Shown here: piece by piece, positions 8,282-18,545 of the stretch | Layout: every line of letters starts with the position of its first letter | Numbering within the stretch: the stretch's first letter is position 1 | Assembly: GCF_003003275.1 (NCBI RefSeq) | Contig: NZ_PVTO01000014.1 | Span: 1 to 64,000, forward strand | Origin: Alkalibacterium olivapovliticus | GTDB lineage: Bacteria > Bacillota > Bacilli > Lactobacillales > Carnobacteriaceae_A | Direction of reading: 5' to 3' | Length of the DNA: 64,000 bases | Program-made: the position numbers and the translations under genes | The notes under the pieces: model-generated | Databases searched by the model: none | What the model saw: the letters and a program-made list of their open reading frames with translations, nothing else | Told to the model about the DNA's origin: nothing

Positions 8282-9118
8282 TTAAAATAAATCCAGCTGT
8301 TGAGGTCCGAGATAGCCGTAGTCCAAGTTCAAAAGTTCCTGAAGACGTTTGGCGTTCTTCGCTGCGTGACCGCCCGAGTTATTATTAAAGATGACGCAAA
8401 CTTCTCGGGATTCTTGACTGAGCGTCTCACAGATCAGCCTGAACTCAGACAGTTCTTCCTCAGTATAATCATAGAGCGTGCGTTCTGCCCGCCAGTCTGT
8501 GACGTTTTCTCCTAACCAGCCTTCGTAATTTCGTCCGTGAAGTCTCAACACACTTAAGTCTGGATGAGTGGACTTAACAATTTTTGGCACACTATTGTTA
8601 GGGGTTTGAGGCTGGTCAACGACAACATGAGCGAACTTCAGCTGCTTCAGCAGGTCAAGTGTTTTTTCACTATTCGACTCACTGAACCAGGTCTGGTTCC
8701 TGAACTCAACAGCTATAGGCAAGTCATCCATATGCAGCCTTACATACTTCAAGTAGGTGACATGTTTTCGCGTACAGTCAAACACGGGTGGAAACTGGAA
8801 AAGGAAAGCCTTAACCCGATTAGACTCGGTCATAGCTCTGAGAGCTGATTTGTAGGCATCAAACACATCATCCATGGATGGAAAATCCGGATAGAAAGGT
8901 TTATGTAATGTCATCAAGTTATACGCTTTCGGAATAAAAGTAAAGACATCTGGCGTTTTCTGGATCCAGCTCATTATATTTTTTTCAGACGGAATAGCAT
9001 AGAAACTGGTATCCAGCTCAACGACAGGAAAGTGACTGGCGTAATCTTCCAGCTTTTTCGACCGGGTTCTCTGTATCAGCTCATGGTCACTCCATCCCGT
9101 TAGGCCAATGGTAATCAC
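8282..9118 (-). CDS. DUF72 domain-containing protein (YecE-like)
   Basis: A cytoplasmic protein of the DUF72 family, which adopts a TIM-barrel fold; its biochemical role is unknown. Family features include the N-terminal ITIGLTGWSDH, VELDTSFYAIPS, a central FLFQFPPVF, VAVEFRNQTWF-like segment and the C-terminal CVIFNNNSGGHAAKNA. I chose the GTG at 9118 because it makes the protein begin at the usual family position (M-ITIGLTGW) and lies one base after the stop of the upstream gene, suggesting translational coupling. A GTG at 9139 would add seven residues. It forms a two-gene operon with the YaiI/YqxD gene. Confidence 0.88.
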   Translation of the reverse strand: MITIGLTGWSDHELIQRTRSKKLEDYASHFPVVELDTSFYAIPSEKNIMSWIQKTPDVFTFIPKAYNLMTLHKPFYPDFPSMDDVFDAYKSALRAMTESNRVKAFLFQFPPVFDCTRKHVTYLKYVRLHMDDLPIAVEFRNQTWFSESNSEKTLDLLKQLKFAHVVVDQPQTPNNSVPKIVKSTHPDLSVLRLHGRNYEGWLGENVTDWRAERTLYDYTEEELSEFRLICETLSQESREVCVIFNNNSGGHAAKNAKRLQELLNLDYGYLGPQQLDLF

Positions 9119-9119
9119 T

Positions 9120-9596
9120 TTACTGATCGATCCTTTCACTAAGTTCTAGTTGTTCCTCAATCACTTTTCGTAACAGTTCATCGAATGGGTATTGTGTCTC
9201 ATCAGCGAACGGATTCAAACTCTTCGCTTTATTTTTTTTAGATTGTCGTCTCATTTGAGCTGCTAAATGTCTACCGTCGATTAGTTTCTGAATACTACTA
9301 ATCGTATATTCGTATCCTTCATGATGCAGGACACGACAATTTTTCGGCAGCAGCATAGAGGCTAAGCCATAATCCTGAGTCACAATGATGTCAGTTGGAT
9401 GAGCCATCTGCATGATTTTGAAATCTGCCTGATCACTTCCTTTATCTACCCATATGCGTTCAACCCTGTCAGGTAATTCTTTAGTAGAATAATGGGAAAT
9501 GCTGGACACCAGCAACACAGACAGCTGATACTCGTTGGCTTTTTTTATGATGTCATCTTTTCTCGGGCAGGCGTCTGCATCGACTAAAATTTTCAT
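9120..9596 (-). CDS. YaiI/YqxD family protein (UPF0178, DUF188)
   Basis: A 158-residue protein with the family N-terminus MKILVDADACPRKDDI, the middle motif DKGSDQADFKI, and DIIVTQDYGLASMLL. The acidic residues resemble a PIN-like nuclease fold, but the function is not known. A strong site AAAGGAGGGTGAT precedes the ATG. It is the first gene of a minus-strand pair with DUF72 and is probably unrelated to the sugar genes. Confidence 0.9.
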   Translation of the reverse strand: MKILVDADACPRKDDIIKKANEYQLSVLLVSSISHYSTKELPDRVERIWVDKGSDQADFKIMQMAHPTDIIVTQDYGLASMLLPKNCRVLHHEGYEYTISSIQKLIDGRHLAAQMRRQSKKNKAKSLNPFADETQYPFDELLRKVIEEQLELSERIDQ

Positions 9597-9782
9597 GGAT
9601 CATCACCCTCCTTTAAACTAGTTTACCATATCCTTCTTAGTTATAGGATAGTAAAACTGGACCATACCAAGTTAAGCAAAGGAAAGGAACCATGCTTTTA
9701 TAGTCATTATCACTATCTTATGAAGACATGCTGACTGAGAATTACCGCACATTGGAGACGGTATCATTGCCGACTTTTTCTA

Positions 9783-9811
9783 TTGACATCGTTTCCAAAA
9801 AAGACTACTCT
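9783..9811 (+). promoter_or_regulatory. Sigma-A promoter with overlapping cre for the GH2-uxuB operon
   Basis: TTGACA (9783-9788), 17-base spacer, TACTCT (9806-9811). TGACATCGTTTCCA (9784-9797) matches the cre consensus TGWNANCGNTNWCA at all but one position and overlaps the -35, so catabolite repression is likely. The same arrangement is found before xylA. No XylR site is evident here. Confidence 0.65.
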
Positions 9812-9889
9812 TATTGAAGAAGAGTTTGTTTAAAAACTGAACAAACAGTAAGTTTTAAGTACCTTATTTTACAGAAAAGAGGCAGTTTA

Positions 9890-12800
9890 TTGAATACTAG
9901 AACACTACTTTTGAAAGGATGGACTTTTTCAAAAGTAAAAGGAATAAGTCACACTAAACCGAACACATTTGAACCAGTAGAATTACCTCACGACTGGTTA
10001 ATAGAAGATACGAAGGACTTATACCAGGATAGTGTTGGGTGGTATAGAAAAGAACTGGAATACGATGGAAAAACACCCCATGTTGCCATTCGCTTTGATG
10101 GTGTTTATATGGACTCTACTTTATATGTAAATGGGAATGAAGTTGGCCAATGGAAGTATGGCTATTCGGCATTCGAATTCGATCTCACCGAACATCTGAA
10201 AAAAGGACTGAATAGTATTGAACTGAAAGTAGTTCATCAGGCACCCAATAGCAGATGGTACACGGGAGCAGGGATTTTCAGAAACGTCTGGTTGATTCAA
10301 AGAGGGTCTACATATATAGAAAGCGATGGTATCTATGTGTCGACCACTAAAACAGGCCAGATGTATACACTAGAAATTGATACGGATATTGTAATGGGGA
10401 GTGATATATCATATCCTGTTATATTGACTCATAAGCTCAGTAAAAATGAAAAAGTAGTAGCTGAAAGTAGTGCGGTTGTCACAAAAAGTGAAACGGTCAC
10501 GTCTTTGTTAACGGATCTGAACGTGAATGAATGGTCACCGGAATCTCCAGAGCTATACTCACTGGAGACGCTGATTCAACTAGAAGATACCTTCGAATTA
10601 CTTGAATCACAGTCTCGAAATGTCGGGTTTAAAACAACTGAAATGCTACCGGATAAGGGACTCTTATTAAATGGTGAAGCCTACAAGTTAAAAGGGTTTT
10701 GTGAGCATCACGATCTGGGGGCTCTGGGTGCAGCATTTAATCCAAACGCTATGCGCCACCGTATGAAACTGTTTAAGGAAATGGGAGTCAATGCTATTCG
10801 GACCTCGCACAATATGCCGGCGAAAGAATTGATGGAACTGGCAGATGAAGTTGGTTTTCTGATTGCTTCTGAGTCGTTTGATATGTGGGAACGATCAAAA
10901 ACGGCCTATGATTATGCACGTTTTTTCAAAGACTGGGCTTACCTTGATGTGAAAAGCTGGGTCAAAAGAGACCGTAATCACGTGAGTCTACTATTGTGGA
11001 CAATCGGGAATGAAATTTACGATACCCATGCAGATGAAAGAGGATTGACTTTGACTAGACAGTTGACTGACTGGGTAACTGAATTTGACCCTAAAGAGAA
11101 TGCACTGGTTACTTTGGGATCCAATTACATGCCATGGGAAAACGCACAAAAATGTGCTGATCTCGTAAAAATCGTTGGATACAATTACGGTGAGAAGTAC
11201 TATGATGAACAGCATGAAGAACATCCGGACTGGGTAATTTATGGAAGTGAAACAGGTTCTGTCGTTCAAAGTAGGGGGATTTATCATTTTCCCTATCATC
11301 AATCCGTACTGGCAGATGATGATGAGCAGTGTTCAGCTTTGGGCAACAGTTCAACAAGCTGGGGGGCGAAATCACCTGAAGCTATTTTAACAGGAGAACG
11401 GGACCGTCCATACTCAATGGGGCAGTTCGTCTGGACCGGATTTGACTATATTGGAGAACCGACTCCCTATCATACGAAAAACGCGTACTTCGGACAAATC
11501 GATACAGCGACTTTTCCAAAAGATTCGTACTTTATTTACCAGTCTGCCTGGGTCAAGTTTGAAGAAAAACCTCTTCTTCATTTGTTCCCTTATTGGGATT
11601 TTAATCCGGGTCAGACAATCGATGTCAGAGTCGCGACCAATGCACCAGCAGTCGAGTTGTACTTAAATGGAACTAAAATGGGTGACAAAAAAATAAACCA
11701 TGAAACGGATAAAAACATCACACCTACCTGGCAGGTTGCATATGAACCGGGTGAACTTAAAGCAATTGCTTACGATCATGATGGTAAGCCAGTTTTAGAA
11801 CAGGTTCGGCAGTCATTCAAGGATGCACACTCTATCAAGTTAACTCCTGATAAAATAGAACTTTTGGCAGATGCACAGGATCTGATTTTTGTGGAGATCA
11901 GTGCAGTGGATGGAGATGACAATCCGGTAGAAAATGCTGTGAACAGAGTGAATCTCACTGTTTCGGGTTCTGGCCGTCTGGTGGGTTATGACAATGGAGA
12001 CAGTACTGATTATGATCAGTATAAAGGGATATCCCGCCGCCTTTTCAGTGGGAAAGCCATGGCCATCATTCAGGCAACAGGTGCTGAGGGTTCCATTACC
12101 CTTAAAGCAGAATCTAAAGGGCTTGAGACTTCGCATCTTGAGTTGTCAGCTATCAAAACAGATCAGCCGATTGAACGTGAGGTTTTACAATCGAACACCA
12201 ATAAGCCAATCAATACAGGTCTATTGGATGAAATACCGGTTCGAAAATTAGAACTGTTAAGTGATTCAGGAAGGATTCTATCGCCTGAAAACACCGATCT
12301 GACAGTAAATGCACACCTTTTTCCCATTGACACTTCCTATACTGATTTAGAGTGGAGTCTTGTCAATGATGCAGGAGTAGAAGCGACAAACGTTTCCTTG
12401 ACCTTCAACGGAAATAAAGCTCATGTTTCTGCAAAAGGGGATGGGGCATTCAGAGTCAGGTGTACTTCAAAAAATGGGACGGACAAAATCAAACTTATTT
12501 CCGAGCTGGACATGGAAGTGACTGGTATGGGAACAGCCTATAAAAATCCGTATGCACTGATCTCCGGGTCATTATTTGATGATTCAAAAGGAGACGTTTC
12601 AAACGGGAACGAACGTGGAGTGGCCACAAGCCGTGACGGAGAAACGGTCATCGGTTTTCACGACATTGATTTCGGGAAATACGGATCAGACAGGATCACA
12701 CTACCGATCTTTGCATTAAGCAGTGAAGAGTACACGATCGAAATATGGGAGGGGGATCCTTCACAACAAGATAGCATTCACCTAACCAATGCAGTCTACC

Positions 12801-13306
12801 AGAAAGAATCCAAGTGGAATGTATATCAGGAAGAAACGTACAAACTGAATAAAACGCTCAGAGGCATCACCTCTTTGTATTTTGTCATGCAGGCGAAAGT
12901 CCATTTAAAAGGGTTTTACTTTGAAGAAGTCAGTCGTGCATTTGCCTATAATGCTGCTTTAGCCGCAGACGCGATATATGGAGATGCCTTCAACAAAACA
13001 GATACCCAGGTTCAGAATATTGGAAACAATGTCTCCCTCGTATTTGAAGATATGGACTTTAAGGATCAGTCAGTCAGACGAATCAGACTGATCGGTCATT
13101 CACCAATCGATAAGAATACGATTCACGTGCGCTTTGAAAACGAGGAAGGTGAATCGGTCAATCAAGTTGTAGAGTTCACTGAAACGGCTGACACAGAAAG
13201 TAAACTGTATGATCTGACCGCACTAACAGGTAAAGGAACAGTAACTTTTGTGTTTCTGCCGGGAAGTCAGTTCAACTTTGAAGGATTTCAATTACTAGCA
13301 AACTAA
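9890..13306 (+). CDS. Glycoside hydrolase family 2 (beta-galactosidase-like), 1138 aa
   Basis: A large cytoplasmic GH2 enzyme without signal peptide; the likely job is removing beta-linked galactose or a related sugar from imported side chains. Order: sugar-binding jelly roll (about 1-170), Ig-like domain (170-265), TIM barrel (265-560) with acid/base Glu375 in WTIGNEIYD and nucleophile Glu454 in YGSETGSV, a DUF4982-like and Ig-like region (about 570-790), then two related C-terminal beta-sandwich modules (about 885-1010 and 1018-1138). Both end modules contain a xxFxDIDF/EDMDF-type motif and end in GF-F/GFQL, resembling CBM6-type folds. TTG start, AGAGG just upstream. uxuB follows after 17 bases. 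Substrate specificity within GH2 cannot be fixed from sequence alone. Confidence 0.88.
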   Translation: MNTRTLLLKGWTFSKVKGISHTKPNTFEPVELPHDWLIEDTKDLYQDSVGWYRKELEYDGKTPHVAIRFDGVYMDSTLYVNGNEVGQWKYGYSAFEFDLTEHLKKGLNSIELKVVHQAPNSRWYTGAGIFRNVWLIQRGSTYIESDGIYVSTTKTGQMYTLEIDTDIVMGSDISYPVILTHKLSKNEKVVAESSAVVTKSETVTSLLTDLNVNEWSPESPELYSLETLIQLEDTFELLESQSRNVGFKTTEMLPDKGLLLNGEAYKLKGFCEHHDLGALGAAFNPNAMRHRMKLFKEMGVNAIRTSHNMPAKELMELADEVGFLIASESFDMWERSKTAYDYARFFKDWAYLDVKSWVKRDRNHVSLLLWTIGNEIYDTHADERGLTLTRQLTDWVTEFDPKENALVTLGSNYMPWENAQKCADLVKIVGYNYGEKYYDEQHEEHPDWVIYGSETGSVVQSRGIYHFPYHQSVLADDDEQCSALGNSSTSWGAKSPEAILTGERDRPYSMGQFVWTGFDYIGEPTPYHTKNAYFGQIDTATFPKDSYFIYQSAWVKFEEKPLLHLFPYWDFNPGQTIDVRVATNAPAVELYLNGTKMGDKKINHETDKNITPTWQVAYEPGELKAIAYDHDGKPVLEQVRQSFKDAHSIKLTPDKIELLADAQDLIFVEISAVDGDDNPVENAVNRVNLTVSGSGRLVGYDNGDSTDYDQYKGISRRLFSGKAMAIIQATGAEGSITLKAESKGLETSHLELSAIKTDQPIEREVLQSNTNKPINTGLLDEIPVRKLELLSDSGRILSPENTDLTVNAHLFPIDTSYTDLEWSLVNDAGVEATNVSLTFNGNKAHVSAKGDGAFRVRCTSKNGTDKIKLISELDMEVTGMGTAYKNPYALISGSLFDDSKGDVSNGNERGVATSRDGETVIGFHDIDFGKYGSDRITLPIFALSSEEYTIEIWEGDPSQQDSIHLTNAVYQKESKWNVYQEETYKLNKTLRGITSLYFVMQAKVHLKGFYFEEVSRAFAYNAALAADAIYGDAFNKTDTQVQNIGNNVSLVFEDMDFKDQSVRRIRLIGHSPIDKNTIHVRFENEEGESVNQVVEFTETADTESKLYDLTALTGKGTVTFVFLPGSQFNFEGFQLLAN

Positions 13307-13323
13307 AAAAGGAGAGAAAGAAT

Positions 13324-14943
13324 ATGAAATTATCAAATAATGGGTTAACTACTACGAAAGTTTGGGAAGAAAAAGGGTATGCAGTTCCTACCTATGACCG
13401 TGAAAAAGTAACTAAAGAGACTAAAAAAAATCCGACGTGGCTGCATCTGGGAGCTGGTAATATTTTCAGAGCCTTCCCGGCTATGCTGAATCACCGGTTA
13501 CTGAATGAAGGGAAAATGGATAAAGGGATTATTGTAGGTGAAGGGTTTGACTATGAAATCATTGAAAAAGCCTACCGACCGTATAATGAACTCAGTTTAC
13601 TGGTCGCGCTTAAAGCAGATGGATCAGTTGATAAAACAGTTGTCGGTTCAGTTGTAGAATCGCTGAGAATGGACAGTGAAAACGAAGCTGAATTTAACCG
13701 GTTGAAAGACATCTTTAAAGCGCCTTCTCTTCAGATGGTCAGTTTTACAATCACTGAAAAAGGATACAGTCTGGTCAATCCCCGCGGAGAGGTCATGGGG
13801 GATGTTCAAAATGACTTTAAAAATGGGCCGTCTAGACCTGTAAGTTATATGGGTAAATTAACAGCCTTACTTTACGAGCGGTATAAACAGTCTGCAGCAC
13901 CGATTGCTTTAGTCTCTATGGATAACGCCTCCCATAATGGGGCATTACTGCAGGCTACTGTTACTGAGTTTGTCGATGTCTGGGTAAAAGAAGGACTAGT
14001 CGATGACGGGTTTAAAGACTATGTAGCCGATAAAGATAAAGTGTCTTTCCCGTGGAGCATGATTGACAAAATTACGCCTCGACCAGACCAGGATGTTCAA
14101 GCCATCTTGAAGGAAGAAGGATTTGAAGATACGGAGACGATTATCACTTCAAAAAACACTTATACTGCTCCATTCGTCAATGCTGAAGAAGCAGAGTATT
14201 TAGTTATTGAAGATACGTTCCCAAATGGCCGTCCTCCTTTGGAAGAAGCAGGCGTGATCTTTACTGACCGTGAAACGGTGGATAAAGCAGAAACGATGAA
14301 AGTCACCACGTGTTTGAATCCTCTTCATACAGCTTTAGCTATTTATGGTTGTCTACTGGGTCATACCTCCATACATGAAGAAATGAAAGATGATGAACTG
14401 ACGGCTTTAATCAGAAAAATAGGGTACGATGAAGGTTTGCCGGTTGTCGTCGATCCGAAAATACTGGATCCTAAAGCCTTTATTGATGAGGTCATCAATG
14501 TCCGTTTCCCAAATCCATTTATGCCTGATACACCTCAACGGATTGCAACTGACACCTCTCAGAAACTCTCGATCCGTTACGGTAAGACTATGCAGTCCTA
14601 TATAGACGCTGAGGATAAAGACGTCACGCAGCTGACATTTATCCCCCTTGTATTAGCAGGATGGCTGCGTTACCTGATGCAGGTTGATGATGAAGGGAAT
14701 GAGCTGGAATTAAGTCCGGACCCACTGCTTGAAGAATTGACGCCAATCCTGAGTGCAGTCAAGTTGGGAGAAAGGGACAAAGAAACGTTAAATAAAGTGG
14801 TTAAACCGATATTGATGCGGCAGGATATATTTGCTGTCGACCTGTATGAATCAGGCCTTGCAGAGACTGTAGTGGACTATCTGTATCAGTTGACTGAAGG
14901 ACCAGGCGCAATCAGAGAGACGTTGAAAAAAGCACTGAACTAA
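13324..14943 (+). CDS. uxuB: Fructuronate reductase / mannitol dehydrogenase family
   Basis: A long-chain NAD-dependent polyol/uronate dehydrogenase of 539 residues. The N-terminal Rossmann motif is WLHLGAGNIFRAFPA; the C-terminal mannitol-dehydrogenase domain includes KVTTCLNPLHTALAIYG, with the conserved catalytic-type lysine/asparagine/histidine region. It would reduce D-fructuronate to D-mannonate, the substrate of UxuA encoded at 18602. Strong AGGAGAG ribosome site. It lies directly after GH2 and before a terminator shared with the convergent xylR-like gene. Fructuronate rather than tagaturonate is chosen from the presence of uxuA. Confidence 0.88.
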   Translation: MKLSNNGLTTTKVWEEKGYAVPTYDREKVTKETKKNPTWLHLGAGNIFRAFPAMLNHRLLNEGKMDKGIIVGEGFDYEIIEKAYRPYNELSLLVALKADGSVDKTVVGSVVESLRMDSENEAEFNRLKDIFKAPSLQMVSFTITEKGYSLVNPRGEVMGDVQNDFKNGPSRPVSYMGKLTALLYERYKQSAAPIALVSMDNASHNGALLQATVTEFVDVWVKEGLVDDGFKDYVADKDKVSFPWSMIDKITPRPDQDVQAILKEEGFEDTETIITSKNTYTAPFVNAEEAEYLVIEDTFPNGRPPLEEAGVIFTDRETVDKAETMKVTTCLNPLHTALAIYGCLLGHTSIHEEMKDDELTALIRKIGYDEGLPVVVDPKILDPKAFIDEVINVRFPNPFMPDTPQRIATDTSQKLSIRYGKTMQSYIDAEDKDVTQLTFIPLVLAGWLRYLMQVDDEGNELELSPDPLLEELTPILSAVKLGERDKETLNKVVKPILMRQDIFAVDLYESGLAETVVDYLYQLTEGPGAIRETLKKALN

Positions 14944-14959
14944 TGTAACTAACCGACTA

Positions 14960-15021
14960 AATAAAGAACTCTCCTTATGAGCGACGAGCTGACTCGTTCA
15001 TCATAGGGAGAGTTCTTTATT
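14960..15021. terminator. Bidirectional terminator between uxuB and the ROK regulator
   Basis: AATAAAGAACTCTCC (14960-14974) pairs perfectly with GGAGAGTTCTTTATT (15007-15021); inner stems TATGA/TCATA and ACGAG/CTCGT extend the hairpin. A and T runs flank both sides. Confidence 0.85.
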
Positions 15022-15040
15022 GTAAAGCAATGAGCTTAGA

Positions 15041-16216
15041 TTAAACTTCCAGTACTTTTTCCATGTTCAGACTGAATTCAACATTTTCAACATGCAGGAA
15101 TTCCTGGAGGTTCATGACAGTCGCACCATACAAACTGGCTTTCTTACCTAAAATGGATTGCTTTAATGGGACGTTTTTATAAATGGTCATGCTCAAGTAA
15201 TGCTGAAGAAGACTGATCAGTTCTGGTATTTCCTCTAGGAGTTCAGAGTTGATGTAAACAACTTCAGGGTCATAGTTGCCGATCACATTCATCAGACCGA
15301 TCCCGAAATCCTTGGCGAATTGAAGAATCATGTTCAATGTAGAGGAGTCTTTCTGATGGTATGAATCTATAAGATCATCAAAGGTCAAAGAAGGGTCGCC
15401 TTTTAATATTTGAAATTTACGGACAACAGCTTTAGTTGAGCAGTATTGTTCAAGACACCCCTGATTGCCACAGGGACAACTGGTGCCGTTAGGATAGAGT
15501 ACAGTATGACCGACTTCTCCTGCACGCCCTTTATACCCGCGATGCAGTTTTCCATCTAGTATAATACCCGCTCCAATTCCGGTATGTGCACTGAAAGAGA
15601 CCAGACTTTTATGTTCATTATCGAAAGCAGCTTCAGCTAATGCAGAAAGATTCGCCTCGTTTTCTATATAAACTGGCATGTCCAGCCGTTCACTCAATAA
15701 TGAGACCAGGTCAATTTGATCCAGGTCGAAATAGGGGGTAAACTCAATTTTATTCTCATGAACAATACCGTGTATAGAGATTGTAACCCCGATAATACCG
15801 AAGGGAATGTCTCCAATGGAGGCTTTCACTTCTTCTACAACTTCAGTAATGAAGTCTACTATGTTATCTTTGTTCATTTCACTTTCTTCTATAGTGTAAT
15901 CCAGTTTTTCGCCGTCCAGGGATGTAATCAGATAACTGATCCGGTCGTAACGAACTTCGAAACTAATGGAGACACCTGCTTTTTTATTGACTGTCAGCTG
16001 GATGGGGCGTCTTCCACCAGAAGAGGTACTTTTACCAGGACCGATTTCAATCACGTAATCGTCATCGATTAGTCGTCTGACAATTTCTGATACTGTAGCC
16101 TTGTTAAGACCGGTTAATTCAGAAATCATTGCCCGTGAAATTTCCGGCTGATTAATGATTTCAGATAAGACTAAAATACTGTTATTTTCTCTGATTGAAT
16201 TTTTCATTCTAAACAT
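15041..16216 (-). CDS. xylR: ROK-family transcriptional regulator, xylose repressor
   Basis: A DNA-binding repressor with an N-terminal winged helix-turn-helix (about residues 28-60, ISELTGLNKATVSEIVRRL) and a ROK sugar-kinase-like domain. The ROK zinc motif CPCGNQGCLEQYC begins at Cys247. It presumably binds xylose and releases the XylR operators at 16375-16393 and 42483-42501. The ATG at 16216 has GAGGAA at the right distance; an upstream in-frame ATG at 16237 lacks one. It is divergent from the alpha-glucuronidase operon, which carries a GTTAGTT-N5-AACTAAC site, consistent with XylR. Name assigned from context plus family. Confidence 0.85.
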   Translation of the reverse strand: MFRMKNSIRENNSILVLSEIINQPEISRAMISELTGLNKATVSEIVRRLIDDDYVIEIGPGKSTSSGGRRPIQLTVNKKAGVSISFEVRYDRISYLITSLDGEKLDYTIEESEMNKDNIVDFITEVVEEVKASIGDIPFGIIGVTISIHGIVHENKIEFTPYFDLDQIDLVSLLSERLDMPVYIENEANLSALAEAAFDNEHKSLVSFSAHTGIGAGIILDGKLHRGYKGRAGEVGHTVLYPNGTSCPCGNQGCLEQYCSTKAVVRKFQILKGDPSLTFDDLIDSYHQKDSSTLNMILQFAKDFGIGLMNVIGNYDPEVVYINSELLEEIPELISLLQHYLSMTIYKNVPLKQSILGKKASLYGATVMNLQEFLHVENVEFSLNMEKVLEV

Positions 16217-16254
16217 GATGGTTTCCTCGTTTCTCAATATGGTTTATATTAAAG

Positions 16255-16283
16255 GCATTAATCGGTTTCCCTTGAATGGTCAA
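16255..16283 (-). promoter_or_regulatory. Possible promoter of the xylR gene
   Basis: On the minus strand TTGACC (16283-16278) and TAATGC (16260-16255) are 17 bases apart, about 40 bases before the start codon. The -10 is weak. Confidence 0.4.
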
Positions 16284-16335
16284 CCTAAAATCACTAAAAA
16301 TTCATAAGTATAATCAAAAAAATGACTGGAAGCGC

Positions 16336-16364
16336 TTGACATTAAAAAGCAGTTTCGCTATAGT
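16336..16364 (+). promoter_or_regulatory. Promoter of the alpha-glucuronidase operon with cre-like sequence
   Basis: TTGACA (16336-16341), exactly 17 bases, TATAGT (16359-16364). The sequence GGAAGCGCTT immediately before and overlapping the -35 is cre-like, with mismatches at its right end. The same CGCTTGACA joint appears at 21723-21731. Confidence 0.8.
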
Positions 16365-16374
16365 TATATCAGGA

Positions 16375-16393
16375 GTTAGTTAATTCAACTAAC
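16375..16393. promoter_or_regulatory. XylR operator
   Basis: Perfect inverted repeat GTTAGTT-AATTC-AACTAAC, 10 bases downstream of the -10, where a bound repressor would block transcription. A near-identical site stands at xylA (42483-42501). The TTAGTTT/AAACTAA-type half-site is the known recognition pattern of ROK XylR proteins in Bacilli. Confidence 0.8.
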
Positions 16394-16530
16394 AAACTAT
16401 CAGTACACCTAGTGTATCATATATCTTATTATAAAAAAACATAAAATGTAAAGGTTTTCTTTCTCTTTCACATTACAATTTAGTGAGATAGAGGCTGACT
16501 TTGACATAAATGATTTTTTTTTGCAACAAA

Positions 16531-16544
16531 TGTTAGCGTTAACT
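16531..16544 (+). promoter_or_regulatory. cre site in the aguA leader
   Basis: TGTTAGCGTTAACT fits TGWNANCGNTNWCA with one mismatch. It lies within the 200-base leader, 26 bases before the start codon, where CcpA could act as a roadblock. Confidence 0.65.
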
Positions 16545-16570
16545 AAAAAAAGACTAAAAGGGGATTGTGC

Positions 16571-18532
16571 ATGACTACTAAATTTGACTTCGATGAGAGC
16601 TGGCTTTCAGCCTCTACATTGATAGCATGGCCATTTAGTAAAATAGAAATAAAAGGTGCCGAACATTTAGAAAGCACACTTGAAAAAGAGTTTCTTCTAT
16701 ATAAAGAGTCTCAGCCAGAAGGCGAGAACATACTGTCATTTGAAGTTATACAAGATAACTCTATCATATTAGACGGTTTCAAGATAGAAGAAAAAAACAA
16801 CAAAGTATACGTAACTGCACTTAAACCAGAAGGACTGATTTACGGTTTCTTCCATATTGTGAGAGCGTATCAAAAAAATGAGAAACCTGAACTAGCCATA
16901 TTATCAAATCCTAAAAACAAAATAAGAATGATCAACCACTGGGACAATTTCGACGGCTCCGTCGAACGTGGATATGCAGGACGGTCCTTGTTTTACAGTA
17001 ATAATGAATTCAGACTGCAAGACGAGCGCTTTGCGCAATACGCCAAGATGCTGGCTTCTGTTGGAATCAACGCATTGACCATTAATAATGTGAACGTTCA
17101 TCAAAAAGAAAGTTATTTCATCACAGATTCACTTATAAGAGAAGTTAAAAAACTGGCAGATATTTTCAGAACCTACGGACTGAAATTGTTCCTAAGCGTA
17201 AACTATGCTGCGCCGATCGAAGTAGACTGGACAGATACAGCTGATCCTCTTGATGATAAAGTAAGAGCGTTCTGGAAAGAAACTGCTGAACTGGTTTATG
17301 ATCATATTCCTGATTTTGGCGGATTTGTCGTTAAAGCGGATTCAGAAAACCGTCCGGGACCATTTACTTATGGACGGACTCACGCTGACGGAGCTAACAT
17401 GCTGGGCGAAGCCCTTAAACCATTTGACGGTACAGTCTTCTGGAGATGTTTCGTTTACGATAATCATCAGGACTGGCGTGACCGTTCGACTGACAGAGCT
17501 AGGGCTGCTTATGATTATTACGCACCGACTGATGGCGATTTTGCTGACAATGTCGTTCTTCAGATCAAAAATGGACCGATGGACTTTCAGGTTCGTGAAT
17601 CTGTTTCACCATTATTTGGAGCTTTGCGTAATACGAACCAGGTGCTGGAATTCCAGATTGCACAGGAGTATACAGGGCAGCAGAAACATATCTGTTATCT
17701 GATCCCGATGTGGAAAGAAGTATTAGACTTCGACACCTATGCAGATGGGCCAGGTACAACCATTCAGGACGTACTGGTTAAGTTTCCTGAAAATCCAGAA
17801 CGTAACGGTATAACTGCAGTAGTAAACACTGGAATGGACGAGAACTGGACAGGTCACAAATTGTCACAAGCTAATCTATTCGGATATGGACGTCTGATCT
17901 GGGATCCAAGTCTGAGTGCAGAAGAAATTGCTGAAGAATGGATCGAAGCAACGTATTCCTTATCAGAAAAAAGAAATGAAACACTCCTTGATATATTGAT
18001 GAGCAGTTGGGACACATATGAAAAATACACATCTCCACTTGGTATCGGATGGATGGTTCAACCAAATCATCACTATGGACCTAATATTGACGGGTATGAG
18101 TACGATATGTGGGGAACGTACCACTTCTCAGATCGAGATGGATTGGGCGTTGACCGAACAGTTGCATCAGGTACCGGATTTACGAGACAATTTTACGACG
18201 AAAATTATGCTATGTATGAAAACGTAGAGACGTGTCCGGAAGAACTGCTTTTATTCTTCCATCACTTACCTTACAGTTACGAGCTTAAAACAGGAAAAAC
18301 AATCATCCAGCACATTTACGATACTCATTTTGAGGGTTACGACAAAGTTCTGGACTATCAGAAACAGTGGGAATCGTTAAAAGGTGAAGTGGACGAAGCA
18401 TCCTATCGCAACGTTAAAGAAAGACTGGAAGAGCAGCTTAGATCAGCCAGAGAGTGGCGGGATCAGGTAAACACTTATTACTTCCGCAAATCAGGCGTTG
18501 AAGATGCGAAGGGCAGAACGATTTACAGATAA
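16571..18532 (+). CDS. aguA: Alpha-glucuronidase, GH67
   Basis: A 653-residue cytoplasmic enzyme that releases 4-O-methyl-D-glucuronate from the non-reducing end of aldouronic acids. The presumed general acid is Glu259 in [10 protein letters not shown]; the paired carboxylates of the family lie in [10 protein letters not shown] and [11 protein letters not shown]. There is no signal peptide. ATG at 16571 follows AAAGGGG. It heads an operon aguA-uxuA-permeases-binding protein, the same logic as the aldouronate utilization clusters of Paenibacillus and Geobacillus. Regulated by XylR and CcpA, judging from the upstream sites. A second, unrelated alpha-glucuronidase (GH115) lies at 33253. Confidence 0.95.
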   Translation: MTTKFDFDESWLSASTLIAWPFSKIEIKGAEHLESTLEKEFLLYKESQPEGENILSFEVIQDNSIILDGFKIEEKNNKVYVTALKPEGLIYGFFHIVRAYQKNEKPELAILSNPKNKIRMINHWDNFDGSVERGYAGRSLFYSNNEFRLQDERFAQYAKMLASVGINALTINNVNVHQKESYFITDSLIREVKKLADIFRTYGLKLFLSVNYAAPIEVDWTDTADPLDDKVRAFWKETAELVYDHIPDFGGFVVKADSENRPGPFTYGRTHADGANMLGEALKPFDGTVFWRCFVYDNHQDWRDRSTDRARAAYDYYAPTDGDFADNVVLQIKNGPMDFQVRESVSPLFGALRNTNQVLEFQIAQEYTGQQKHICYLIPMWKEVLDFDTYADGPGTTIQDVLVKFPENPERNGITAVVNTGMDENWTGHKLSQANLFGYGRLIWDPSLSAEEIAEEWIEATYSLSEKRNETLLDILMSSWDTYEKYTSPLGIGWMVQPNHHYGPNIDGYEYDMWGTYHFSDRDGLGVDRTVASGTGFTRQFYDENYAMYENVETCPEELLLFFHHLPYSYELKTGKTIIQHIYDTHFEGYDKVLDYQKQWESLKGEVDEASYRNVKERLEEQLRSAREWRDQVNTYYFRKSGVEDAKGRTIYR

Positions 18533-18545
18533 GTCTTTAAAAACT

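Noticed and set aside
14945-14955. XylR half-site AACTAAC after uxuB
   Set aside because: A lone half-site behind a stop codon, without partner or promoter.
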